64,000 bases of DNA from Actinomadura flavalba DSM 45200 (GCF_000374305.1 NZ_KB894103.1:1-64000), one strand, 5' to 3'. Counted from the first letter of the stretch, positions 1 to 8,901 are shown. The notes: a model not told the origin generated them from the sequence alone. Numbers and translations are program-made.

Positions 1-24
1 AACAGCACCACGCACGATGGGGGC

Positions 25-76
25 GTGGGGGCGAAGAGCCCCCACCCCGGGGGGCTCCGGGGGGTCGTCCCCCCGG
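25..76. other. Two GC-rich hairpins at window edge
   Basis: Two perfect hairpins lie side by side. Bases 25-32 pair with 38-45 (8 bp, loop GAAGA), and bases 57-64 pair with 69-76 (8 bp, loop TCGT). Neither has a clear T tract. They lie downstream of the minus-strand tRNA terminator and may belong to a gene to the left of the window. No coding signal is seen here. Confidence 0.4.
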
Positions 77-79
77 GCA

Positions 80-127
80 AAATGCGAAAGGGCCGCCTGG
101 GAGCAAACAACCGTTTGCGAACAGGCG
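80..127 (-). terminator. Intrinsic terminator of the initiator tRNA
   Basis: The stem 94-99/122-127 (CGCCTG/CAGGCG) continues, across a symmetric 3-nt internal loop, into 103-108/113-118 (GCAAAC/GTTTGC) with loop AACC. In the minus-strand transcript it is followed by CTTTCGCATTTT (about 80-90). It sits 14 nt past the tRNA 3' end, so it most likely ends that transcript. Confidence 0.75.
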
Positions 128-140
128 ACCCTCGGACCAG

Positions 141-214
141 TAGCGGGGACAGGATTTGAACCTGCGACCTCTGGGTTATGAGCCCAGCGAGCTACCGAAC
201 TGCTCCACCCCGCG
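141..214 (-). tRNA. Initiator tRNA-Met (CAT anticodon)
   Basis: The 74-nt cloverleaf on the minus strand begins CGCGGGG and ends CCCCGCT plus discriminator A; CCA is not encoded. The anticodon is CAT. Two initiator marks are visible: an unpaired 1-72 position (C1 opposite T72), and three consecutive G:C pairs at the base of the anticodon stem (GGG/CCC). The T-arm carries GGTTCGAATCC. Elongator tRNA-Met lacks this combination, so the initiator call is firm. It is the only tRNA seen in the window and has its own terminator. Confidence 0.96.
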
Positions 215-266
215 GTGATGTCTTAACTGTATGGGGTGGGGGTGGCGTGTGCAAATCGGTTGTGGG

Positions 267-1313
267 TCAGGAGCAGGCGGGGAGGTCGGTGCGGCCCGCC
301 GCGAGGGCGCGGAGTGCCCCGACGGTGCCGTCGAGGGTGTCGGCGCGGATGAGGCGGAGGCCGTCGGGGCGGGCGGCGGCCGCGGCGGGGCAGTTGTCCT
401 TGGGGGTGAGGAAGACGGTGGCTCCGGCGTCGGCGGCGGCGCGCATCTTCTGCTGGATGCCGCCGATGGGGCCGACGACGCCCTCGGCGGTGATGGTGCC
501 GGTGCCGGCGATGAACTTGCCGCCGGTGAGGGAGGCGCGGTCGAGCTTGTCGATGATCGCGAGGGAGAACATGAGGCCGGCGGAGGGGCCGCCGACGTCA
601 CCGACGCTGATGTCGATCTTGAAGGGGAGTTTGTGGCGTTCGGTGAGGACGATGCCGATGACGGCGCGTTTGCCGTCGTCGGACGGGGTCGTCGTGAGCG
701 TGACCTTCTCGGTCTTGCCCTGGCGCCGGTATTCGAGCTCGGCGGGTGAGCCGGGGCGCCGGTCGCCCATGCGGCGGGTGACCTCGGAGACGCTGGTGAC
801 CTTGGTGCCGTCGAGGTTGAGCAGTTCGTCGCCGGGCTTGAGGTGGCCGTCGGCGGGCTTGCCCTTCTGGACGGCGTCCACGACGACCTGCGTCGTGGTG
901 GGGATCTTGAGGTGGTGCAGCGCGGCGGCCTCCGCGTTGTACTGCGAGTCGCGCATCTGGCGGCTGTTCTCCTCGTCCACCTGCTGCTGCGACTCGTTGC
1001 GCGGGAAGATCGTCTCTTCGGGGACGATCGCGACGTCGTCCTGGAGCCAGCCGCGCAGCGCGGTGAACAGGTCGATGCGGTTCTCGGGGCCGCCCCGGTA
1101 GGTGACGGTGGTGAAGTTCAGGTGCCCGTCGTCGGGGAAGGTCTCGCGCCCCTCGATCTTGACGTAGGGCTCGCCCTTGGCGTTGGCGCCGAGGGTGTCG
1201 GTCGTCGGTCCCGGCATCAGCGCGACATAGGGCACGGGCAGGACCGAACCCACCACCGCGAGCAGCAGGACGAGCGTGCTCGCGACGGTCAGGGTGAGGG
1301 CGCGTCGGGACAT
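267..1313 (-). CDS. Membrane-anchored PDZ/Lon-like serine protease (YlbL family)
   Basis: This 348-residue protein has an N-terminal membrane anchor (about residues 7-26), a central PDZ domain with a GDELLNLDGTKV-type core, and a C-terminal Lon (S16) proteolytic domain. The Ser-Lys dyad is visible as Ser244 in GGPSAG and Lys289 in IQQKMRAA, 45 residues apart as in Lon proteases. There is no AAA ATPase domain, so it is the ATP-independent Lon-like type, likely acting on the outer face of the membrane. It is the last gene of a minus-strand operon after moaE (26-nt gap). The ATG has GAG 8 nt upstream. The target substrate cannot be inferred. Confidence 0.93.
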   Translation of the reverse strand: MSRRALTLTVASTLVLLLAVVGSVLPVPYVALMPGPTTDTLGANAKGEPYVKIEGRETFPDDGHLNFTTVTYRGGPENRIDLFTALRGWLQDDVAIVPEETIFPRNESQQQVDEENSRQMRDSQYNAEAAALHHLKIPTTTQVVVDAVQKGKPADGHLKPGDELLNLDGTKVTSVSEVTRRMGDRRPGSPAELEYRRQGKTEKVTLTTTPSDDGKRAVIGIVLTERHKLPFKIDISVGDVGGPSAGLMFSLAIIDKLDRASLTGGKFIAGTGTITAEGVVGPIGGIQQKMRAAADAGATVFLTPKDNCPAAAAARPDGLRLIRADTLDGTVGALRALAAGRTDLPACS

Positions 1314-1339
1314 GCCGGAACTCTATGCGAGTGCCGCGC

Positions 1340-1804
1340 TCAGCACGCTCCGACCCACTCGTCGCCGCCGTCGGCGAAGGTCTGGTGCTTCCAGATCGGC
1401 ACCTGGGCCTTGAGGTCGTCGATGAGGCGGCGGCACGCGTCGAACGCCTCGGCGCGGTGGTCGGCGGACGCGGCGACGACGACGGCGACGTCGCCGATCT
1501 CCAGGTCACCGACGCGGTGGGCGGCGGCCAGCGCCCGTACCGGGACGTCTCCGGCGACCCTGGCCATCACCGTCTCCAGCTCGGCGACCACGCTCGGGTG
1601 GGCGCTGTAGGAGAGGCGGGCGACGGCGCGCGCGTGGTCGTGGTCGCGGACGGTGCCGACGAAGACGGTGGTGCCGCCGGCGGCGGGATCGCCGACGGCG
1701 GCGTACACCTCGTCGACCGACAGCGGCGTCTCGCGGACGGTCGCGAGCCGGATCACCTCCGCTGGCGCGGACGTTCCCGGCGGGGTCGCGTTGGCGTGGC
1801 TCAC
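1340..1804 (-). CDS. moaE: Molybdopterin synthase catalytic subunit MoaE
   Basis: MoaE forms molybdopterin synthase with MoaD and transfers two sulfurs onto precursor Z (cyclic pyranopterin monophosphate) in molybdenum cofactor synthesis. The 154-residue length is normal. Family landmarks are FVGTVRDHDHAR, the HRVGDLEIGD segment (position 97 onward), and the C-terminal LKAQVPIWKHQ with the active-site Lys and Trp. The GTG start lies 9 nt after the upstream PPA1309 stop, and the Lon-like protease gene follows, so the three are probably cotranscribed. No moaD lies beside it. A MoeZ-type sulfur carrier activator is encoded at 43.3 kb and could serve the same pathway. Confidence 0.93.
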   Translation of the reverse strand: MSHANATPPGTSAPAEVIRLATVRETPLSVDEVYAAVGDPAAGGTTVFVGTVRDHDHARAVARLSYSAHPSVVAELETVMARVAGDVPVRALAAAHRVGDLEIGDVAVVVAASADHRAEAFDACRRLIDDLKAQVPIWKHQTFADGGDEWVGAC

Positions 1805-1813
1805 GCCCGCAGG

Positions 1814-2350
1814 CTACCCGGCGGAGGGGCCGTCCGGCTCGTCCGGCTCCAGCGTGGCCTCCAGTGCGTCGGCCAGCGCGGGGACCAGGTCGGGGCCGGA
1901 CAGGACCTCGTCGTCGGCGTCGTGGCGGCGCAGCCGCAGCGCGCTGTGCCGGGTGCCGTCGCGCAGGACCCCGACGACCATGCGGACGTCGTCGCGCTGC
2001 GGGTGCTGGGCGACCCAGGCGGCGGCCTCCGCCTCGTCCTCGGGAATGTCGCCCTCGGCCTCGGGGGGCAGCACGACGCGTTCGAGGATGATCGCGCAGC
2101 CGGTGACGGCGTCCGGCCAGGCGATACCGGCCAGGGATTCCTCGACGCTGCCCTGGTCGGGCAGTTCGGGCTGTTCGAGGGCGGCGAGCGCGTCGGGCGC
2201 TTCGCCCAGGCCGAGGTCGTCGGCCAGGTTCGGCTCGGCGGCGCGCAGCTCGGCCGAGCGCACGAGCGCATAGAGTTTCGGTGGCGCGTCCCATCCTTCC
2301 TGTGCGGAGTGGCGTTCGAGATCGAGGACGACTTCTTCCAGATGGCTCAC
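1814..2350 (-). CDS. PPA1309-family conserved protein
   Basis: This 178-residue acidic protein has no recognised catalytic motif. Its sequence (start MSHLEEVVLDLERHSAQ, then LYALVRSAELRA and RMVVGVLRDGTRHSALRLR) matches the conserved actinobacterial PPA1309 family, whose function is not known to me. An upstream in-frame extension exists, but it is Arg/Gly-rich and runs into the divergent promoter region. The GTG at 2350 is chosen because family members start with this motif and purine-rich GGAAAAGATGGAG precedes it. It heads the operon PPA1309-moaE-Lon-like protease and is divergent from the UPF0182 gene. Confidence 0.82.
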   Translation of the reverse strand: MSHLEEVVLDLERHSAQEGWDAPPKLYALVRSAELRAAEPNLADDLGLGEAPDALAALEQPELPDQGSVEESLAGIAWPDAVTGCAIILERVVLPPEAEGDIPEDEAEAAAWVAQHPQRDDVRMVVGVLRDGTRHSALRLRRHDADDEVLSGPDLVPALADALEATLEPDEPDGPSAG

Positions 2351-2469
2351 CGCTCCATCTTTTCCACAGACGGATCGGGTGTGTGCGGGAACCCCCGGCC
2401 GAGTCGATAAGTTGCATAGACAGGAACCGGCGGGGCCGCCGGTGGCCCAACGCTGAAACGGAGAGCCCC

Positions 2470-5361
2470 TTGACCTTCCGGACCCCCGGCACCGGGCGCA
2501 GGCTCGGGACCGGCCGGAGCAGGCTCGTGCTGCCCGTGCTGGTCGCACTGGGCGTGCTGCTGATCGCCTTCCTGGTGTTCACGGCCGTGTGGACGAACCT
2601 GCTCTGGTACCGCTCGATCGGCTTCTCCGGCGTTTACACCACGCAGCTCTCCGCCAAGGTGATCCTGTTCCTGGGCGCGGGCGCGTTGATGGCGCTGGTC
2701 GTCGGCGCGAACATGATGATCGCCTACCGGCTCCGCCCGGCGTACCGGCCGCTGTCGGTCGAGCAGCAGGGCCTGGAGCGCTACCGGCTGATCATCGATC
2801 CGCGCCGCAAGCTGATCGCGGCCGCGTCGCTGGTGCTGCTGGCGCTGCTGACGGGCTCGTCGGTGGCGGGCCAGTGGCCGACGTGGCTGGCGTTCCTCAA
2901 CCGCACGCCGTTCGGCGTCGAAGATCCGCAGTTCGGCAAGGACGTCTCGTTCTACGTGTTCACCTACCCGTTCCTGCGCCTGGTCCTCGGCGTGGTGTTC
3001 GCGACGGTCATCCTGTCGATCCTCGCCGCGGTGATGGTGCACTACCTGTACGGCGGGCTGCGGCTCCAGGGCCCGGGCGACAAGGCGAGCCCGTCGGCGC
3101 GGGCGCACCTGTCGGTGCTGGTCGGCCTGTTCGTGCTGTTGAAGGCGTTCGCGTACTGGTTCGACCGGTACGGGCTCGTCCATTCCGAACGGGGTGTTTC
3201 GACGGGCGCGTCCTATACCGACATCAACGCCCTGCTCCCCGCGAAGACGATCCTCGCGATCATCGCGCTGATCTGCGCCGGGCTGTTCGTCAGCAACATC
3301 CTGCGGCGCGGCATGATGCTGCCGGGCGTCGGGTTCACCCTGCTGGTGCTGTCGGCGATCCTGCTCGGCGGCGTGTACCCGCTGCTGATCCAGCAGTTCC
3401 AGGTCCGCCCGGACGAGCTGGCCAAGGAGCGGCAGTTCATCGAGCGCAACATCAAGGCGACGCGTGACGCCTACGGTGTCGCGAACGCGCAGGTCGCCGG
3501 GTACGGCACCCAGGTCGAGACCGACGAGAAGAAGCTCCAGCAGGCGTCCGGCACGATCGACGGGGTGCGGCTGCTCGACCCCAACGTCGTCGGTGAGACG
3601 TTCCAGCAGCTCCAGCAGGTGCGGCCGTTCTACCGCTTCCCCGACACGCTCGACGTCGACCGGTACCAGATCGACGGGAAGATGGTCGACACCATCGTCG
3701 CGCTGCGGGAGCTGTCGGGCGCCCCCGCCGGGCAGCAGAGCTGGGTGAAGGACCGCATGGTCTACACCCACGGCTACGGCTTCGTGTCCGCCACCGGCGA
3801 CGAGTTCGCCAACGGCGGCGTGCCGAACTTCCTCACCCGCGACATGCCGGTCACGCCGCAGTCCAAGATCAAGGTCGACCGGCCGCAGATCTACTTCGGC
3901 GAGCGGTCGCCGTCGTACTCGATCGTCGGCGGCCGGGGCCAGCAGGAGCTGGACTATCCCGACAACAGCGAGGCCGGGCAGCAGAACAGCACGTACGAGG
4001 GCGACGGCGTCCCCGTCGACTCGTTCCTGCACAAGCTGCTGTACGCGACCAAGTTCCAGGAGAAGAACATCCTGCTGTCGGGCGCCATCAACGACGGCGC
4101 CAAGATCCTGTACGACCGCACGCCCCGGGAGCGCGTCCAGCGCGCCGCGCCGTGGCTGACGCTCGACGGCGACCCCTATCCCGCCGTCATCAACGGCAAG
4201 ATCCAGTGGATCGTCGACGGCTACACGACGGCGTCGGGCTACCCGTACTCGGAGAACACGAGCCTGGGCGACGCCACCCGCGACACCATCACCGACACGC
4301 GCTCGGCGGTCGCGCGGCAGGCCAACGACAACATCAACTACATGCGCAACTCGGTGAAGGCCACGGTCGACGCCTACGACGGCACCGTGAAGCTCTACCA
4401 GTGGGACACCGAGGACCCGGTCGCCCGGACGTGGATGAAGGTCTTCAAGAACACGGTCGAGCCGCGCAACGCGATCCCGAAGGAGCTGGAGGCCCACTTC
4501 CGCTACCCGCAGGACATCTTCAAGGTCCAGCGGCAGATCCTCGCCAAGTACCACGTGACCGACCCGGCCGCGTTCTACAACGGCGAGGGCTTCTGGGACG
4601 TCCCGGAGGACCCGGGCGCCCAGGGCAAGCGGCAGCCGCCGTACTACCAGAGCCTCCAGATGCCGGGCTCCACCACCAAGGACTTCTCGCTCACCACGGT
4701 GTTCAATCCGCGCAACAGCCCCAACCTGGCGGCGTTCATGGCGGTGAACTCGGCGCCCGGGCCGAACCACGGCAAGATCCAGGTGCTGCAACTCCCCCGG
4801 ACGCCACCGACACAGGGCCCGGGGCAGGTGCAGAACTCGTTCGAGACGAACGCCCAGGTGAAGGAGTCGCTGTTCCGGCTGCGGCAGGGCAACACGCAGA
4901 CGGTGGCGGGCAACCTGCTGACGATCCCGTTCGCGGGCGGCCTGCTGTACGTCGAGCCGATGTACGCCAAGGCGGCGGGCGGCGCCGAGCAGCAGCCGTA
5001 CCCGATCCTCGGGCAGGTGCTGGTGCGCTTCGGCGATCGGATCGCCTCGGCGGACAACCTGCCGGACGCGCTGGAACGCATCTTCGGTGAGGCGTCGGCG
5101 GCGCCACCGCCCGACGACGGCGGCGACCAGCCGCCGCAACAGGGCAACGTCCAGTTGACGGCGGAGGCGCGCAAGGCCATCGCCGACCTCCAGCGGGCCG
5201 TCAACGAGTACGAGGAGGCCCAGAAGAAGGGCGACTACCCGGCCATGGGCACGGCGTGGCAGCGCATCAAGGAGGCCCGCGACGCCCTCAACCGGGCGAA
5301 CGCGGCCCCTGCCGCCTCCCCCACGGCCAGCCCGTCCCCGAGCCCGTCCCCGACGAGCTGA
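2470..5361 (+). CDS. UPF0182 family large membrane protein
   Basis: This 963-residue protein has about seven membrane helices in its first 305 residues (near 20-42, 62-84, 118-136, 175-200, 215-232, 260-278 and 285-305). A large extracytoplasmic domain follows, and the C-terminus is a Pro/Ser/Ala-rich tail. This is the layout of the UPF0182 family (M. tuberculosis Rv3193c type), whose function is unknown. The start is taken as TTG 2470, preceded by GGAGAG. An open frame runs further upstream but is Arg-rich and overlaps the divergent gene. A 7-bp GC hairpin lies in the short leader just before the Shine-Dalgarno. The gene ends in a bidirectional terminator. Confidence 0.92.
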   Translation: MTFRTPGTGRRLGTGRSRLVLPVLVALGVLLIAFLVFTAVWTNLLWYRSIGFSGVYTTQLSAKVILFLGAGALMALVVGANMMIAYRLRPAYRPLSVEQQGLERYRLIIDPRRKLIAAASLVLLALLTGSSVAGQWPTWLAFLNRTPFGVEDPQFGKDVSFYVFTYPFLRLVLGVVFATVILSILAAVMVHYLYGGLRLQGPGDKASPSARAHLSVLVGLFVLLKAFAYWFDRYGLVHSERGVSTGASYTDINALLPAKTILAIIALICAGLFVSNILRRGMMLPGVGFTLLVLSAILLGGVYPLLIQQFQVRPDELAKERQFIERNIKATRDAYGVANAQVAGYGTQVETDEKKLQQASGTIDGVRLLDPNVVGETFQQLQQVRPFYRFPDTLDVDRYQIDGKMVDTIVALRELSGAPAGQQSWVKDRMVYTHGYGFVSATGDEFANGGVPNFLTRDMPVTPQSKIKVDRPQIYFGERSPSYSIVGGRGQQELDYPDNSEAGQQNSTYEGDGVPVDSFLHKLLYATKFQEKNILLSGAINDGAKILYDRTPRERVQRAAPWLTLDGDPYPAVINGKIQWIVDGYTTASGYPYSENTSLGDATRDTITDTRSAVARQANDNINYMRNSVKATVDAYDGTVKLYQWDTEDPVARTWMKVFKNTVEPRNAIPKELEAHFRYPQDIFKVQRQILAKYHVTDPAAFYNGEGFWDVPEDPGAQGKRQPPYYQSLQMPGSTTKDFSLTTVFNPRNSPNLAAFMAVNSAPGPNHGKIQVLQLPRTPPTQGPGQVQNSFETNAQVKESLFRLRQGNTQTVAGNLLTIPFAGGLLYVEPMYAKAAGGAEQQPYPILGQVLVRFGDRIASADNLPDALERIFGEASAAPPPDDGGDQPPQQGNVQLTAEARKAIADLQRAVNEYEEAQKKGDYPAMGTAWQRIKEARDALNRANAAPAASPTASPSPSPSPTS

Positions 5362-5370
5362 CCGTCCCGC

Positions 5371-5414
5371 ACCACCGAGGGCGGGCCACCAACCGGTGGC
5401 CCGCCCTCGGTGGT
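5371..5414. terminator. Bidirectional terminator, 20-bp perfect stem
   Basis: ACCACCGAGGGCGGGCCACC (5371-5390) is perfectly complementary to 5395-5414, with loop AACC. It lies between the convergent UPF0182 and epimerase genes, and its right arm touches the epimerase stop codon. Either transcript would fold it. No long T tract is present, as is common in GC-rich actinobacteria. Confidence 0.85.
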
Positions 5415-6499
5415 CAGGGGCGGCGGCGTCGGCGGGCTCGGCGGATGGCGGCGGCGGCGCCCAGGGCGGCGACGGTGGCTCCGGCGGCGGTCGCCATGGT
5501 GGCCTCGCGGCCGCCGACGCGGCGGCCGACGACGGCGTGACGGCCGGACGTCTCGTCCATGAGCGCGGCCAGGACGTCCGCGTTGTCGTGCGCGGGTCGC
5601 CAGCCCGCCGTGCGCAGGGCCGCGCAGTCCACGACCCAGGGATAGGCGACGTAGTGCAGGTCCGTGGCGGGGGCGGGCGTCATGCCCAGCCGGTGCAGGC
5701 GCTGCGCCGTGCCGAACGTCAGCGCGGCGGGCAGCTCCAGGGTGCGCTTGCCCGCCAGCTCCGCGACCCGCGCGGTGCTGAGCCAGCCGTCGCAGCCGAC
5801 CGCCACCGGGCCCGGCAGGCCCTCGGTGACGACGACGTCGAGCGCGCTCACCAGGTCGTCCAGGGCGCAGAACTGCCAGCCGGTCTCGGCGCCCTTGACC
5901 GACAGCAGCCGGGGCGCCTCGAAGTGCCGCGTGATCACCGTGTCGACGCCGGGGCCGACCAGCGCCGCCGGGCGCACGACCGTGACGTCCAGCCCCGGAT
6001 GGACGGCGGGCGCGGTGGCGGCCAGGTCCTCGATCTCCAGGAAGTCGCCGGCGATGCTGTCGCTCGGCTCCGCCGCGATCGGCGCGTCCTCGGGCAGCGG
6101 CAGCGGGTTGCCCTCCACGGCGCCATAGACCATCGCGCTGGTGACGAGGACGACCCGCCGCACCCGCGTCGCCGCCGCGGCCAGCACGACGGTCTGCGCG
6201 CCGCGCACGTTGTGGGCGCGGCGCTCGCGGGCGTCGAGGTCGGGCGACTGGAGCACGTCCAGGTGGACGATCACGTCGACGTTCGCGAGTCGCGTCGACA
6301 GCAGCGGATCGCGCACGTCGGCGACGCGCCAGACGACGTCGGCGACGTCGCCGCGCCGGGCGTCGATCGCCACGACCGTGCCGATCGCGGGATTCTCGGC
6401 GAGCCGGGCGGCGAGCAGGCGCCCCGCCCCGTCGGCCGCGCCGGTGACGGCGACCACGGGGCCCTTGCTACGCCGAGGGCGAACCTTGGCCGTTGCCAC
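5414..6499 (-). CDS. NAD(P)-binding epimerase/dehydratase-like (extended SDR) protein
   Basis: This 361-residue Rossmann protein has an N-terminal GAADGAGRLLA dinucleotide loop (about residues 20-30), the acidic strand end VAIDAR, the DVIVHLD segment, and TSAMVYG in the region of the SDR active-site Tyr. The usual YxxxK cannot be read cleanly because Tyr is followed by GAVEGN, so catalysis is uncertain. The C-terminus holds a short Ala-rich hydrophobic helix and a basic RRARRRRRP tail, suggesting membrane association. Sugar-nucleotide or sterol-type substrates are both possible. It is divergent from the zincin gene and convergent with UPF0182. Confidence 0.8.
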   Translation of the reverse strand: MATAKVRPRRSKGPVVAVTGAADGAGRLLAARLAENPAIGTVVAIDARRGDVADVVWRVADVRDPLLSTRLANVDVIVHLDVLQSPDLDARERRAHNVRGAQTVVLAAAATRVRRVVLVTSAMVYGAVEGNPLPLPEDAPIAAEPSDSIAGDFLEIEDLAATAPAVHPGLDVTVVRPAALVGPGVDTVITRHFEAPRLLSVKGAETGWQFCALDDLVSALDVVVTEGLPGPVAVGCDGWLSTARVAELAGKRTLELPAALTFGTAQRLHRLGMTPAPATDLHYVAYPWVVDCAALRTAGWRPAHDNADVLAALMDETSGRHAVVGRRVGGREATMATAAGATVAALGAAAAIRRARRRRRP

Positions 6500-6556
6500 G
6501 GAGGTGCCCCCTTCCTCGGGTACGCGACGTCGCCGGGACCGGCTAACGTTGCGGAC

Positions 6557-6595
6557 ATGAGCCCATCATGCATCCCGGGGGCCACCGATGAGTGA
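6557..6595 (+). CDS. Possible 12-codon coupled upstream ORF
   Basis: ATG 6557 opens a 12-codon frame (MSPSCIPGATDE) whose TGA overlaps the zincin start in the form ATGAGTGA. A -10-like TAACGT (6544-6549) lies 7 nt before this ATG, so the message could be leaderless from this codon. Its termination would deliver ribosomes onto the zincin ATG. The proposed -10 has no good -35, and so short a frame may be chance. Confidence 0.3.
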   Translation: MSPSCIPGATDE

Positions 6596-7988
6596 CACTC
6601 CCTTCGGCTTCAACCGTCCGGGCGGCGACGGCGACGACGACAGGCCGCAGGACCCGTTCGGCCTGGGCGGCGGCGACATGCGGCAGTTCGCCGACATGCT
6701 GCACCGCTTCGCGGACATGATCGGTGCGCAGGGCACCGGCGGCGCGGCCGGAGGTCCCCTGAACTGGGACATGGCGAAGAACATCGCCCGGCACGCCGTC
6801 GTCGAGCAGGGCGACCCCTCGATCGTGGACGCCGAACGCCGCCAGGTCGAGGAGGCGCTCCGCCTGGCCGACCTCTGGCTCGACGAGGGCACCACGCTGC
6901 CCGCCGGCATCCGCAGCCCGAAGGCGTGGAGCCGGTCGGAGTGGATCGAGCAGACGCTGCCGGTGTGGTCGAAGGTCTGCGACCCGATCGCGACGCGCAT
7001 GGTCGAGTCGATGGGCGGCGCGCTGTCCGGCGGGGACATCCCGCCGGAGATGCAGGCGATGGCCGGGCCGCTGATCGGCATGGTCCAGCAGATGGCGGGC
7101 GCGATGGTGGGCGGCCAGGCCGGGCAGGCGCTCGGCGCGCTGGCCCGCGAGGTCGTCGGCTCGGCGGACGTCGGGCTGCCGCTCGCGCCCGACGGCGTGG
7201 GCGCGCTGCTCCCCGCCGGGGTGGAGGCGTTCGGTGAGGGCCTGGAGGTCTCCGCCGACGAGGTCCGGCTGTACCTGGCGCTGCGCGAGGCGGCGCACCA
7301 GCGGCTGTTCGCGCACGTGCCGTGGCTGCGGTCGCACCTGCTCGGCGCCGTCGAGGAGTACGCGCGCGGCATCACCGTCGACCTGTCGGGCATCGAGCAG
7401 GCCGTGCAGGGCCTCGACCTGTCCAACCCCGAGGCCGTGCAGGACGCGCTGGGCGGCGAGCTGTCGCTCCAGCCGGAGGAGACGCCGCAGCAGAAGGCGG
7501 CGCTGGCGCGGCTGGAGACGGTGCTCGCGCTGGTCGAGGGCTGGGTCGACACGATCGTCAACGACGTCGCCGAGGGGCGGCTGCCCGAGGCGGTGAAGCT
7601 GGCCGAGGCGGTGCGGCGGCGCCGGGCCACCGGCGGTCCCGCGGAGCGGACGTTCGCGACGCTCGTCGGGCTGGAGCTGCGGCCCCGGCGGCTGCGGGAG
7701 GCGGCGTCGCTGTGGCGGGCGCTGGCCAAGGAGCGCGGGGCCGAGGGCCGCGACGCCCTCTGGGAGCACCCCGACCTGATGCCGTCCGCCGACGACCTCG
7801 CCGACCCCGAGGGGTTCGCGCGGGGCGGCAAGGGCGACGAGATCGCGGCCGGGCTGGACTCGCTGCTGTCGGACGCCGCCCGCGACAAGGCGGCCGAGTC
7901 CGACGCGAAGGACGCCGACACCAAGCCGTCCGACGCCGGGAGCGACGGGGACGAGCCGGGCGAGAACGGCCCGGAGACCCGCGCATGA
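6588..7988 (+). CDS. Zincin_2/DUF2342 family putative zinc-dependent metalloprotease
   Basis: The N-terminal half of this 466-residue protein carries helical pairs (LPVWSKVCDPIA, QMAGAMVGGQAGQALG), and the centre carries REAAHQRLFAHVPWLRSH. The order matches the actinobacterial DUF2342/zincin_2 family, Rv3195 in M. tuberculosis. The usual HExxH appears as R-E-A-A-H, so the first zinc His is not in its normal place and peptidase activity is unproven. The last 60 residues are acidic and low-complexity. The gene is divergent from the epimerase. Upstream GGGGG serves as ribosome binding site, possibly aided by coupling to a 12-codon ORF. Confidence 0.85.
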   Translation: MSDTPFGFNRPGGDGDDDRPQDPFGLGGGDMRQFADMLHRFADMIGAQGTGGAAGGPLNWDMAKNIARHAVVEQGDPSIVDAERRQVEEALRLADLWLDEGTTLPAGIRSPKAWSRSEWIEQTLPVWSKVCDPIATRMVESMGGALSGGDIPPEMQAMAGPLIGMVQQMAGAMVGGQAGQALGALAREVVGSADVGLPLAPDGVGALLPAGVEAFGEGLEVSADEVRLYLALREAAHQRLFAHVPWLRSHLLGAVEEYARGITVDLSGIEQAVQGLDLSNPEAVQDALGGELSLQPEETPQQKAALARLETVLALVEGWVDTIVNDVAEGRLPEAVKLAEAVRRRRATGGPAERTFATLVGLELRPRRLREAASLWRALAKERGAEGRDALWEHPDLMPSADDLADPEGFARGGKGDEIAAGLDSLLSDAARDKAAESDAKDADTKPSDAGSDGDEPGENGPETRA

Positions 7989-8160
7989 GGGCGCCGCGCA
8001 GGCGTACCTGGCTCGGCTGCTGTCAGCTCCACCCCGCCTCGGCGTCGGTCGCGGTACGGCGCCGGGTCGCGCGCCGGGCGCTGTGCTGGCAGCGCCCGAC
8101 CGACCACGAGCGCCGCCGCCGCCACCCGGACGGTTCCCGCTATCCGCGCGTCGGCCGGAC

Positions 8161-8733
8161 GTGACGCCGGACGACGCGACGCTGCACGCCGACGTGGTGC
8201 GGGCCCTGACGCGGTGGACCGCGCCGGGGCCCGCGCAGGACGCGCTGCGCGCCGACTACCTCGACCACCTGGCGCGCCACGCGGACGGCGTGTGGCGCGC
8301 GTGCGCGCCGGGGCACGTCACGGCCAGCGCGGCGGTCCTGGACGCGTCCGGTGCCCGGATTCTGCTGACGCTGCACCGCAAGCTGAAGATGTGGCTCCAG
8401 CTCGGCGGGCACCTGGAGCCGGGCGACGCGACGCTGACGGACGCGGCGCTGCGCGAGGCCACCGAGGAGTCGGGCATTCCGGGCCTGCGCGCGGACCCGT
8501 CGCCCGTCCTGCTGGACCGGCACGCGGTGCCGTGTCATCCGGGCGGCTCCTGGCACCTGGACGTCCAGTTCGCGGTGTTCGCCCCGCCGGACGCGGTCCC
8601 GGTCATCAGCGACGAGTCCGACGACCTGCGCTGGTTCCCCCTCGACGCCCTTCCCCCGGACACCGACGACTCCGTCCGCCGCCTGGCCAGCGCGGCCCGC
8701 GAACGCCACACCGCGCCCCTCGCGCACGACTGA
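8161..8733 (+). CDS. NUDIX hydrolase
   Basis: This 190-residue protein has a Nudix fold. The signature is GGHLEPGDATLTDAALRE followed by ATEESGI. REATEESG supplies the metal-binding glutamates; the first Glu of the consensus is Asp here, and the spacing to RE is one residue longer than canonical. Family members hydrolyse nucleoside diphosphates linked to another moiety, and the substrate cannot be told. GTG 8161 is chosen because the upstream extension is Pro/Arg-rich and unlike the family. It lies 172 nt after the zincin gene, in the same direction. Confidence 0.87.
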   Translation: MTPDDATLHADVVRALTRWTAPGPAQDALRADYLDHLARHADGVWRACAPGHVTASAAVLDASGARILLTLHRKLKMWLQLGGHLEPGDATLTDAALREATEESGIPGLRADPSPVLLDRHAVPCHPGGSWHLDVQFAVFAPPDAVPVISDESDDLRWFPLDALPPDTDDSVRRLASAARERHTAPLAHD

Positions 8734-8901
8734 CCGTCCGCACGGTCCTGCCGGTACCGGATTTCAACACGTAGAACGCCCGATCCGGCGCACTCTTCGG
8801 GTGCTCGCAACCGTCCGGCGCGACCACGGCGGGCTCGCGCTCGGCGCGTCGCCGGCCGGGCGATGGGCACGCGGAGTGATCGGTGGCGGGCTCGGGACGG
8901 G

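Noticed and set aside
2347..5139. A minus-strand open frame of 930 codons opposite UPF0182
   Set aside because: Low-complexity sequence without motifs; UPF0182 on the plus strand has clear membrane helices and family landmarks.
5284..5361. Short Pro-Ser repeats as a functional repeat element
   Set aside because: They encode the normal low-complexity tail of UPF0182 and are not a separate DNA element.
8732..8747. Hairpin GACCGT/ACGGTC after the NUDIX gene as terminator
   Set aside because: Only 6 bp, starts inside the stop codon and has no T tract; too weak to list as a feature.
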